Notes under the pieces: model-generated
The model's database searches: none
Told to the model about the DNA's origin: nothing
Seen by the model: the letters and a program-made list of their open reading frames with translations, nothing else
Shown: positions 1-5,757 of the stretch, one piece after another
Position numbering within the stretch: position 1 is the first letter of the stretch
Layout: each line of letters starts with the position of its first letter
Assembly: GCA_019239815.1 (NCBI GenBank)
Contig: JAFAZL010000435.1
Coordinates: 1-5,757, forward strand
Length of the DNA: 5,757 nucleotides
Direction of reading: 5' to 3'
DNA from: Acidobacteriota bacterium
GTDB taxonomy: Bacteria > Acidobacteriota > Terriglobia > Acidoferrales > UBA7541
Program-made: the position numbers and the translations under genes

Positions 1-104
1 CCGTCGAAGTCGAATCGCTTCACGAGCACTGGCGAAACACTCACCGATTTTCGGACTACAAGCGTTTCTCAGTCGACACGAAGGAGCAAGCCCAAAAGCA
101 ATGA
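1..104 (+). CDS. C-terminal end of an unidentified upstream gene (partial)
   Basis: The third forward frame is open from the window edge and ends in TGA at 102-104, giving about 33 residues that finish in FSDYKRFSVDTKEQAQKQ. The stop overlaps the ATG of the next gene (101-103), the ATGA arrangement typical of translationally coupled genes, which is the main support for calling this coding. The tail is charged and has no membrane segment or CxxCH heme motif. The 'sdYkrFsV' ending faintly recalls the last strand of LolA-like outer-membrane lipoprotein-sorting proteins, but this is too weak to name a product. The rest of the gene lies outside the window. As first member of the visible operon it could be a partner of the redox genes that follow. 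Confidence 0.55.
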   Translation, partial: VEVESLHEHWRNTHRFSDYKRFSVDTKEQAQKQ

Positions 105-1045
105 GCGCAAACGTCAGCTTTCCACGGGTAGTTGCAGCCGAAGCGAACGGCGAGCGAGTGCACAGGATCACTCTTACTGTCGGCTATGTCGTAACTGGCC
201 TGCTCTTACTCGCCTTACTGATTTACGGCGCGGATTATTACTGGGTTTCCGCTGCACACCGCGCACTCTCTCCCAAGCACGCCCTGTTAAAGCCTAGCGG
301 GACGATTGGACTGCGTCTCGGCATGATTGGCTTTTTGATGTTTCTGCTGATCTACATTTATCCATTGCGGAAACGCTGGGCTTGGCTCGGCCGGCAGGGC
401 AGCTCACGTCATTGGCTCGATTTTCACGTATTGCTCGGCCTCACGGCGCCTGTCGTCGTAACTTTTCATTCTTCCTTCAAGTTCAGCGGAATCGCCGGGG
501 TGGCGTACTGGATCATGATCATTGTTTCTCTAAGCGGCGTGGTGGGGCGCTACATCTACGCGCAGATTCCGCGCAGCCTGAATTCGGCGGAACTTTCTCT
601 CCGAGAAGCGCAAGACCAGAGCGCGTCTTTCGCCGCGCAACTCCGCACTCTTGGAATCCTGAGCGAGCGCGACGTCCTGAAACTTGTCAGCCTGCCGGAC
701 ATAAAGCAGGCGGAACAGATGTCTGTCCTGGTGGCGCTCTTCAAGATGATGGCGTTCGATCTTATGTTTCCGCTTCGCGCCTGGCGCTTGCGTCAGAGGA
801 TGATCTGGTCTCACAGCCGCAGCGTTTTTGCGCTAGTGGGATTCCGGCGCAGCGAGAATATGGCTCTGGAACGCGCGATCGAACTGGCAAAGCAGCAAAG
901 CGTTATCTCGAAGAAGATTTTGTTTTTGTCGAAATCGCACCGGATGTTTCAGCTCTGGCACGTCATTCATCGGCCGTTTAGTTACTCTTTTGCGTTGCTT
1001 GCGTCGATTCACGTGATTTTGATGCTGCTGCTCGGCTACTACTAA
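101..1045 (+). CDS. Bis-heme b membrane protein, ferric reductase/NOX-like transmembrane core without flavin domain
   Basis: A 314-residue inner-membrane protein that probably carries electrons across the membrane through two b hemes. Five hydrophobic segments are visible, at about 25-43, 69-87, 107-124, 131-149 and 291-312. The third contains H109 and H123, the fifth H290 and H304; both pairs are H-x13-H, the spacing used by ferric reductases and NADPH oxidases in the same two helices. Arg/Lys-rich stretches at 88-103 and 226-250 put those loops in the cytoplasm, so H109/H290 would hold the inner heme and H123/H304 the outer one. Oddities are a cytoplasmic loop of about 140 residues between helices 4 and 5 (short in NOX/FRE proteins) and no FAD/NAD domain after helix 5. 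That role would fall to the flavoprotein encoded 46 nt downstream. The ATG overlaps the upstream stop; an AAGGAG at 81-86 is rather far away (14 nt), so coupling may matter. Heme ligation is inferred from spacing only; other b-type cytochrome folds are possible. Confidence 0.85.
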   Translation: MSANVSFPRVVAAEANGERVHRITLTVGYVVTGLLLLALLIYGADYYWVSAAHRALSPKHALLKPSGTIGLRLGMIGFLMFLLIYIYPLRKRWAWLGRQGSSRHWLDFHVLLGLTAPVVVTFHSSFKFSGIAGVAYWIMIIVSLSGVVGRYIYAQIPRSLNSAELSLREAQDQSASFAAQLRTLGILSERDVLKLVSLPDIKQAEQMSVLVALFKMMAFDLMFPLRAWRLRQRMIWSHSRSVFALVGFRRSENMALERAIELAKQQSVISKKILFLSKSHRMFQLWHVIHRPFSYSFALLASIHVILMLLLGYY

Positions 1046-1091
1046 ATCCACTGACTTGGGGAGCGATGTGCGATTGAGCGGAGAAAACTGA

Positions 1092-2480
1092 ATGTCCGAA
1101 ACGCTCCAAAACATTTTGTTCTACGCTTTCTGTGCGATCGTTATCGCCGTGCCGATGTGGCTGTATCAACGGCGCCTAAAAAAAAGAGAAGCGCGCGCGA
1201 GAGAGTCTGAAGCCAAAGGCAAGCTGTACTCTGAAGGACCCAGGGCACAGCACCCGCACATTGACGTGAGCAACTGCATCGGTTGCGCAATTTGCACGCA
1301 TGTCTGTCCCGAAGGCGACGTGCTCGCCATGATCGGAGGCAAGGCGGCTATCGTCAACGGTTACAAATGCATCGGCCACAGCCTTTGCGCTGAAGCCTGC
1401 CCGGTCGGTGCGATCACTATGACGATGGCGAGCGCCAGCATCGGGGCCGACATGCCTACCCTGACGCCAGAGTATGAAACGAACATACCGAACTTGTTTA
1501 TCGTCGGCGAACTCGGCGGCTTGGCTTTGATCAAGAATGCTGTGACTCAAGGTCGTGATTGTATCGACGTCATTACGCGAAGGCTGGCGTCTCTCGATCC
1601 TGCAAGGCGAGAGCCGAATACTTACGACGTGATGGTCGTCGGAGCAGGGCCAGCCGGGATCAGCGCATCACTGCGGGCGATCGAAAACAAGCTCAACTAT
1701 GTGACGGTAGAGCAGGAGTCGGTCGGTGGAACAGTCTCGAAATATCCGCGGCAAAAGCTGGTCATGACGAGCCCGGTCGATTTTCCAATGCACGGAAAGT
1801 TTAAGAAACTGGAATTGAGCAAAGAAGACCTGCTGAATTTCTGGAATAGTCTGATGCACAGTGCAGATTTCAAGGTTCGTCTCGGAGAAAAGTTGGAGGA
1901 TCTCCGCAGAGATGAAGGCGGGATCTTCACGATTGTGACTTCCAAGGGACAATATCGATCGCATGCAGTTGTGCTTGGATTAGGTCGGAGCGGCACCCCG
2001 AGAAAGCTTGGCGTCAAGGGCGAAGAACTGCCCAAGGTTATGTATCGCTTGATTGAAGCGGATCATTACATCAATAAAAAAATTCTCGTGGTCGGCGGTG
2101 GCGACAGCGCCGTCGAAGCGGCTCTTGGTCTAGCTCAGCAGAAGGGCAACGCGGTAACGCTTTCCTATCGACAGGACCGGTTCAGCCGAATCAAAGAGCG
2201 AAACGCGCAGCGCATCGAAGCCGACCTGCGAAAAGGAAAATTGACGGTGTTGTTCAATTCCAATCCACTGGAATTCAAAGAGAAGAGCGTGGTCCTCGAA
2301 GTTTGCGGTCAAACTCGCGAGATCCCGAATGATTTCGTCTGGGTTTTCGCGGGAGGAACGCCGCCAAGCGCCTTCTTGCAGAAAATCGGAGTCGGACTTG
2401 GAGCACGGGACATGACTGTCGACGCAGCCAACGCAGCCCGGGAAGCGAACTCAGACCGAAAACAATTGGTGGAAGTATAG
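1092..2480 (+). CDS. Membrane-anchored NAD(P)H:FAD oxidoreductase with two ferredoxin-type Fe-S clusters
   Basis: A 462-residue protein predicted to pass electrons from NAD(P)H through FAD to iron-sulphur clusters. Residues 6-25 form one membrane helix, followed by a basic patch (RRLKKREARAR) that keeps the rest in the cytoplasm. The ferredoxin part has C62-C65-C68-C72-Pro and then C93-H96-C99-C103-Pro, with His in place of the usual second Cys. Residues 131-143 (NIPNLFIVGELGG) resemble the FAD-binding segment that normally ends thioredoxin-reductase-like proteins. Next come the FAD Rossmann motif GAGPAG (184-189), GGTVSKYPR (212-220) and the NAD(P) motif GGGDSA (335-340). The chain ends soon after a VFAGGTPPSAFL segment (418-429). 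No CxxC lies in the NAD(P) domain, so it is unlikely to be a disulphide reductase. GGAG at 1080-1083 lies 8 nt before the ATG. The neighbouring bis-heme membrane protein is the obvious electron acceptor. Family assignment (pyridine nucleotide oxidoreductase plus 4Fe-4S dicluster) is firm; acceptor and NADH/NADPH preference are inferred. Confidence 0.92.
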   Translation: MSETLQNILFYAFCAIVIAVPMWLYQRRLKKREARARESEAKGKLYSEGPRAQHPHIDVSNCIGCAICTHVCPEGDVLAMIGGKAAIVNGYKCIGHSLCAEACPVGAITMTMASASIGADMPTLTPEYETNIPNLFIVGELGGLALIKNAVTQGRDCIDVITRRLASLDPARREPNTYDVMVVGAGPAGISASLRAIENKLNYVTVEQESVGGTVSKYPRQKLVMTSPVDFPMHGKFKKLELSKEDLLNFWNSLMHSADFKVRLGEKLEDLRRDEGGIFTIVTSKGQYRSHAVVLGLGRSGTPRKLGVKGEELPKVMYRLIEADHYINKKILVVGGGDSAVEAALGLAQQKGNAVTLSYRQDRFSRIKERNAQRIEADLRKGKLTVLFNSNPLEFKEKSVVLEVCGQTREIPNDFVWVFAGGTPPSAFLQKIGVGLGARDMTVDAANAAREANSDRKQLVEV

Positions 2481-2525
2481 ACGGAGCTGGACGGGACTTG
2501 TCAGACAAATTGACACCGAAGAGAA

Positions 2526-2530
2526 AGAGG
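2526..2530 (+). promoter_or_regulatory. Ribosome binding site for the lipoprotein gene
   Basis: AGAGG sits 9 nt before the ATG at 2540. This supports that ATG over the in-frame TTG at 2498, which would add 14 charged residues (SDKLTPKRKRQVE) in front of a signal peptide that is complete without them. Confidence 0.5.
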
Positions 2531-2539
2531 CAAGTGGAG

Positions 2540-3064
2540 ATGAAACTCATTGCTGGAATGGCCGGGTTCGCTTTCCTCATCGCATTCACGGCCGGGTGCA
2601 AGCAGCAGGTGGGCACGATAGGAGCAAACGCATCGACCCCGGCGAATGCTACGCCGTCCGACGCCATTCGCACCGCGATCGACGCGCACCTCGCGCACAA
2701 CGGAAATTTGCGGCGCGATTCCTTCAATACCGAAATCAAGCAATTGACTTTCGACGGTGACCACGCCCAGGCACAGGTCGAATTCCGCACAAAAAACGGA
2801 CCGGGCGCGATGCAACTGACCTACTCGCTCGAGAAGAGGAACGGTGCATGGGTCGTAGCCGAATCTACGCCGAACGGGAGTAACTTTTCCCATCCATCAG
2901 CTGGCATGCCTACTCAAAGTAGCGGCGCACCGTCCGCCGGGGACCCTTCGGTTTTCGACGCCCTGGACAGGCTGCACGATCACCCGAATGCCCGTGCTGC
3001 AAAGTTGCCACCCGGACACCCACCGATCAATCCGAATGGCAGCACACCTAGCCAACAACCGTGA
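2540..3064 (+). CDS. Small secreted lipoprotein with a C-terminal LPPGHPPI motif, function unknown
   Basis: A 174-residue predicted lipoprotein. The first 19 residues form a signal peptide with a hydrophobic core (AGMAGFAFLIAF) and the lipobox-like TAGC, so C20 would be acylated; K21 at +2 favours export to the outer membrane under the E. coli rule. Residues 41-110 look like one small alpha/beta domain: a helix (DAIRTAIDAHLAHNG), then strands ending in YSLEKRNGAWVVAES. This resembles NTF2-like or DUF4878-type lipoprotein domains, but only by general pattern. From 111 on the chain is rich in Pro, Ser and Gly, with a short helix-like piece at 138-148 and LPPGHPPI at 156-163 before a polar end. 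The gene starts 59 nt after the flavoprotein on the same strand and is probably cotranscribed, suggesting an extracytoplasmic accessory to the redox pair. The start is chosen by ribosome binding site and signal peptide; a longer product from TTG at 2498 is less likely. No cysteine other than C20 is present. Confidence 0.8.
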   Translation: MKLIAGMAGFAFLIAFTAGCKQQVGTIGANASTPANATPSDAIRTAIDAHLAHNGNLRRDSFNTEIKQLTFDGDHAQAQVEFRTKNGPGAMQLTYSLEKRNGAWVVAESTPNGSNFSHPSAGMPTQSSGAPSAGDPSVFDALDRLHDHPNARAAKLPPGHPPINPNGSTPSQQP

Positions 3065-3127
3065 GCGACAAAGCCTTATTCGGCGCTCTCTGTGTGCGCA
3101 TAAACCTCGCGACTTCTTAAACTTAAA

Positions 3128-3171
3128 TGGCGCGCCCGGATGGGTTCGAACTCCCGACCTATGGTTCGTAG
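3128..3171 (-). pseudogene. 3' half of a tRNA-Arg(ACG), remnant
   Basis: Read on the minus strand, this is an anticodon loop CTACGAA with anticodon ACG, then CCATA (3' side of the anticodon stem), a 4-nt variable region GGTC, a T-arm with loop TTCGAAC, a 7-nt acceptor strand CGGGCGC, discriminator G and an encoded CCA. The spacing from T-loop to CCA is exactly that of a tRNA (5+7+1+3). The T-stem has two mismatches (G-A and A-C). No D-arm or 5' acceptor strand (GCGCCCG expected) follows on the 5' side, and the sequence before the loop does not pair with CCATA. So this is a non-functional fragment starting at the anticodon loop, a usual breakpoint for tyrosine-recombinase attachment sites. Degenerate decay of a whole tRNA is the alternative. 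Confidence 0.65.
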
Positions 3172-3296
3172 ACCAGGGCATGGTTCTGTACGTTCTTGAA
3201 AAGCCGTTAGTTGCTTCTGTCGAATGAAACTCGTCCGGCCATCAGTACAGGATTTGGGCTAGGTGAAGTACCAGCCCCAACCTTGCCGGGACTGCT

Positions 3297-3317
3297 GGTT
3301 AAGGGCCGTCCTTAACC
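3297..3317. repeat. Perfect 8-bp inverted repeat (hairpin or operator)
   Basis: GGTTAAGG (3297-3304) and CCTTAACC (3310-3317) are exact reverse complements separated by GCCGT, and a G-T pair could extend the stem to 9 bp with a 3-nt loop. No T-run follows on either strand, so it is not a standard terminator. It lies 120 nt before the glycosidase start and could be a regulator site or a leader hairpin. Confidence 0.5.
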
Positions 3318-3436
3318 TGTTCCTGCCGCCAGTTGTTCCGATCTCGCGTCGACCAGTAGATTGAGACTTAGAAGCGTGCCCCCAGCGGCTCCTCTGACAG
3401 CGACTGCGGTCAAAAACTCGGGATTCAACCATTTCG

Positions 3437-5341
3437 ATGCCAATAACCTTACGCCCCAAGGTCAACGGTTCCGCGACACTATCTGTGGCCATTATCTTCG
3501 CCCTTTCGATTCTATGTGGATGTGCCGCAGTCGTGACGCAGGATCCTTTATCGAGTGGCGGCGCGGCGAAGTCAGCTGTAATTTCGGTGACGATATCTCC
3601 CAATCCGGCATCGACAACGACAGGCGGGAAGATTCAATTTGCCGCAAACGTGCAGGGCGCAACCACCAACAAATCGGTTCAGTGGAAGGCTTCCTCTGGA
3701 AGTGTCGACTCGTCCGGGCTATATACCGCGAGTGCCTCTGTGGGAAATGCAACTGTGATCGCAACGAGCGTCAGCGATTCGACCAAGTCTGCCTCGGTTT
3801 CAATTTTGGTCACCGCGACGACCACGGGATCGCAGCCGCCGCCAACGGGCACAACCGCAGGCCCACCGATTATTAGCAGCTTGATCGCAACGCCCGCTCA
3901 GATTCAGGCAGGGCAAACCTCCCTAGTTGGTTGGACTGTTACTGGGGCAACGTCGCTAAGCCTCAGCGGAGTGGGAAGTGTCACTGGCTCGTCTTTTGGT
4001 GTCGATCCTTTGAAGACGACGACGTATACATTAACGGCCACGAGCGCGGCCGGCACCACATCAAAAAGCGTAACCGTGTCCGTGACCGCTGCGCCCTCAG
4101 TTCCTGCACCACCTATAACGCCTCCGCCGCCCGTATCGTCATCTACCGCTCAACCGGTTGAGATGGGAGTCGTGACGCACTTCGGTCAGGACCATGGAAA
4201 CGTGGAAGCCAACTTGAATCTGATCCAGGAAATGGGGGCGACTACGATTCGTGACGAGGTTTACTGGAAGCAAGTCGAACACTCAAAGGGCAGCTATGCG
4301 ATCCCATCGGTCGATGAAACCTGGGTAAATGCCGCCGTGGCGAAGGGTTTGAAGCCCCTGATAACCCTGGATTACGGCAATCCGCTCTACGACAACGGGG
4401 ATAAACCGACTTCGCCAGCCGCAATCGAGGCGTACGCAAACTACGCTGAGTTTGTGGCGACTCAGTTCAAAGGGCGCGTGACGATGTACGAAATTTGGAA
4501 CGAATGGGATCTCACGACGGGCAACACCACCAAGGGGACGCCGCAGTCCTATGTAAATCTCTTAAAGGTGGTTTATCCGAAACTGAAGGCTGTCGATCCG
4601 AATATCGAGGTGATCGGCGGAGGCATCAGCGCCGGCGCAATTCTCTCAACGTGGTTCACGCAGATGCTGGACGCGGGAGCGTTGAAATCGGCCGATGCCA
4701 TTTCGATTCACGAGTACATCTTTCACTCGACTGGAGCCAATCGTTCTCCAGAAACTTTGGTCGGCAAGTTGGCCGGTGTCGAGGCGACATTGAAGAGCCG
4801 AAACTCGAATCAGGATTATCCGCTCTATTTAACGGAGACGGGTTGGCCCACAAATACGGGAACGGCGGGAACCACTGAGCAAGAGGCTGGAGACTTCAAC
4901 GCTGAGACGGCACTACTGAGCTCGAGCGTGCCGGGCCTGAAAGGGATTTGGTGGTACGACTTTCAGGACGACGGTTCGGTGGCGAGTTCTACAGAGGACA
5001 ATTTTGGCTTGGTGCATGTGAATCTCAGTCCCAAGCCCGGTTTTTACGCTCTCATGGACGGGAAAAATTGGATGGCCGGTGCAAAGTTTAGCGCTCGAAT
5101 CTCCACGTCCGATCCAGCAGTGGATGGAGTCAAGTTCTTACTTCCGGACGGAAGAGAAGGGATAGCACTCTGGAGGATGGGTGCCGGCTCCAGCAGTGTG
5201 GAGGTGAGCGGCGGCGAGACGATGGATTCGATCAACTCATCGTCGACAGGCACAATTACGTTTCAAGTGAAAAGCCCCGTGATACAGGACCTGACCGAAT
5301 CGCCTGTCTGGTTTGTGGGAGTCGACCTGAAGGTGCAGTGA
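3437..5341 (+). CDS. Secreted lipoprotein glycoside hydrolase, clan GH-A (GH39/PslG-like or GH5-like), with two Ig-like domains
   Basis: A 634-residue predicted polysaccharide-cleaving lipoprotein. Residues 1-28 are a signal peptide with lipobox LCGC, so C29 would be acylated. Two Ig-like beta domains follow, at about 47-127 (ending in the SSGLYTASA and SVSILVTA strands) and 143-218. A Pro/Thr/Ser linker (219-240) precedes a TIM-barrel domain at about 241-540. WNEWD puts the acid/base at E356 after N355; YLTETGW puts the nucleophile at E467; the 110-residue gap, the conserved-looking H425 and the W505/W506 pair fit retaining clan GH-A enzymes. The opening VTHFGQDHG and the layout recall PslG, the GH39-like endoglycosidase of Pseudomonas exopolysaccharide, but family and substrate cannot be settled by eye. 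Residues 541-634 look like a small beta-sandwich ending in SPVWFVGVDLKVQ. No in-frame ATG/GTG/TTG lies between the upstream stop at 3395-3397 and this ATG; the ribosome site is weak. It appears to be a single-gene unit, probably acting at the cell surface. Confidence 0.9.
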   Translation: MPITLRPKVNGSATLSVAIIFALSILCGCAAVVTQDPLSSGGAAKSAVISVTISPNPASTTTGGKIQFAANVQGATTNKSVQWKASSGSVDSSGLYTASASVGNATVIATSVSDSTKSASVSILVTATTTGSQPPPTGTTAGPPIISSLIATPAQIQAGQTSLVGWTVTGATSLSLSGVGSVTGSSFGVDPLKTTTYTLTATSAAGTTSKSVTVSVTAAPSVPAPPITPPPPVSSSTAQPVEMGVVTHFGQDHGNVEANLNLIQEMGATTIRDEVYWKQVEHSKGSYAIPSVDETWVNAAVAKGLKPLITLDYGNPLYDNGDKPTSPAAIEAYANYAEFVATQFKGRVTMYEIWNEWDLTTGNTTKGTPQSYVNLLKVVYPKLKAVDPNIEVIGGGISAGAILSTWFTQMLDAGALKSADAISIHEYIFHSTGANRSPETLVGKLAGVEATLKSRNSNQDYPLYLTETGWPTNTGTAGTTEQEAGDFNAETALLSSSVPGLKGIWWYDFQDDGSVASSTEDNFGLVHVNLSPKPGFYALMDGKNWMAGAKFSARISTSDPAVDGVKFLLPDGREGIALWRMGAGSSSVEVSGGETMDSINSSSTGTITFQVKSPVIQDLTESPVWFVGVDLKVQ

Positions 5342-5383
5342 TTTTCGCGAACGCTGAGCGCTGGGACCCTCGGAGACGAGAAT

Positions 5384-5757
5384 CTACATTTCCATCTTGC
5401 CGGTTGCAGGCATCAAATTCCATGCCGCCCAGAATGCATCCATTTCCGCGGGCGTGCCGAGTGAAACTCGAACATAGTTGGGCATCACGGTATTAAGTGG
5501 TCCAATCAAGATACTTTGTCCTTTGAGATGCTCTACAACTTCTTCAGCCGGTCGTCCCGGTTTGAGCATGATGAAGTTCGTGTGTGAGTCGAGTGCCCGA
5601 AGCATGTAGCCGTTGACGCGGTTGAGAAATTCCTGCCGGTCGTCCGCATTGCGTTTGATGACTAATTGCAGATATTCAGAATCGTCGAGCGCTGCCGAGG
5701 CAGCCCTTGCCGACACGATCGTAACGTCGGCATGTAGTCTCTCTCCTTCAAAACGCC
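5384..5757 (-). CDS. PLP-dependent aminotransferase class I/II, HisC-like, C-terminal part (cut by window end)
   Basis: The minus-strand frame is open from the window edge to TAG at 5384-5386, giving 124 C-terminal residues; the true start is outside. The visible part matches the small domain of fold-type I aminotransferases near histidinol-phosphate aminotransferase: a helix with VSARAASAALDD, then a helix with LVIKRNADDRQEFLNRV, the strand SHTNFIMLK, 'GQSILIGPL' and finally NYVRVSLGTPAEMDAF. The Arg in NYVRVSLGT is the position that binds the substrate carboxylate or phosphate group in this family. The PLP lysine is not in the window. A GTG at 5714-5716 should not be taken as the start, because the frame continues upstream with family-like sequence. 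The gene converges on the glycosidase gene with 42 nt between stops and no obvious terminator. Whether it serves histidine synthesis or another amino-group transfer cannot be told from this piece. Confidence 0.85.
   Translation of the reverse strand, partial: RFEGERLHADVTIVSARAASAALDDSEYLQLVIKRNADDRQEFLNRVNGYMLRALDSHTNFIMLKPGRPAEEVVEHLKGQSILIGPLNTVMPNYVRVSLGTPAEMDAFWAAWNLMPATGKMEM

Larger units (their letters stand above)
3065..3436. other. 372-nt intergenic region without a protein gene
   Basis: No open frame here has a credible start, ribosome site or protein-like composition. It contains a partial tRNA on the minus strand (3128-3171) and a perfect inverted repeat (3297-3317). I found no clear rho-independent terminator after the operon stop at 3064 and no convincing sigma-70 promoter before 3437. 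A break in transcription between the redox operon and the glycosidase gene is likely from the length of the gap but is not shown directly. Confidence 0.6.

Noticed and set aside
382..981. 199-codon open frame on the plus strand inside the bis-heme gene
   Set aside because: It lies wholly inside a gene with clear membrane segments and heme-type motifs; its product is Arg-rich, with no domain, membrane helix or ribosome site.
2498..2539. TTG start giving a 188-residue lipoprotein precursor
   Set aside because: It would put 14 charged residues before a complete signal peptide; the ATG at 2540 has an AGAGG at good spacing.
2275..2790. 171-codon open frame on the minus strand across the flavoprotein/lipoprotein junction
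   Set aside because: It is antisense to two well-supported genes, and its Ser/Arg/Pro-rich product has no family features. It fits chance openness in GC-rich DNA.
3196..3225. Possible sigma-70 promoter, TTGAAA and TCGAAT with an 18-nt gap
   Set aside because: The -10 match is only four of six and the gap is long; in 370 nt such a match is expected by chance.
3128..3436. tRNA split by a group I intron in the anticodon loop
   Set aside because: No D-arm (AGCTCA-type) or 5' acceptor strand matching CGGGCGC was found on the minus strand between the fragment and the glycosidase start, so there is no 5' exon.
3361..3876. 171-codon plus-strand open frame overlapping the start of the glycosidase gene
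   Set aside because: The overlapping frame has a clean lipoprotein signal peptide and Ig-like domain; this one gives an Arg/Cys/His-rich product of no recognisable type.
5342..5383. Possible bidirectional terminator between the convergent stops
   Set aside because: Only a 4-bp CTCG/CGAG stem is present, with no T-run on either side.

Overview
The window reads like a chromosomal segment from a soil bacterium of the Acidobacteriota (Terriglobia-like). That placement is an inference from gene content and style: a lipoprotein glycosidase with Ig-like repeats of the 'SSGLYTA' type, short lipoproteins beside redox genes, and moderately high GC. No marker gene fixes the taxonomy.

Positions 1-3064 look like a plus-strand operon. 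The last 33 codons of an unidentified gene overlap the start of a multi-spanning membrane protein (101-1045). This is followed by a membrane-anchored iron-sulphur flavoprotein (1092-2480) and a small lipoprotein (2540-3064). The membrane protein carries two H-x13-H motifs placed as in the bis-heme core of NADPH oxidases and ferric reductases, but has no flavin domain. The flavoprotein carries two ferredoxin-type cysteine clusters, an FAD site and an NAD(P)H site. The two probably form a split transmembrane electron-transfer system: NAD(P)H to FAD to Fe-S in the cytoplasm, then across two stacked b hemes to an acceptor outside. The flavoprotein is odd in two ways. Its C-terminal FAD motif lies ahead of the N-terminal Rossmann motif, as in a circular permutation. 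Its second cluster has His where the second Cys is expected.

Positions 3065-3436 contain no gene. They hold a 44-nt 3' half of a tRNA-Arg(ACG) on the minus strand, cut at the anticodon loop as at integrase attachment sites, and a perfect 8-bp inverted repeat.

Positions 3437-5341 encode a secreted lipoprotein glycoside hydrolase of clan GH-A (GH39/PslG-like or GH5-like), with two Ig-like domains and a proline-rich linker before the catalytic barrel. Convergent to it, at the right edge, is the C-terminal part of a HisC-like PLP aminotransferase (minus strand, cut by the window end). I see no functional link between the redox operon and the last two genes.
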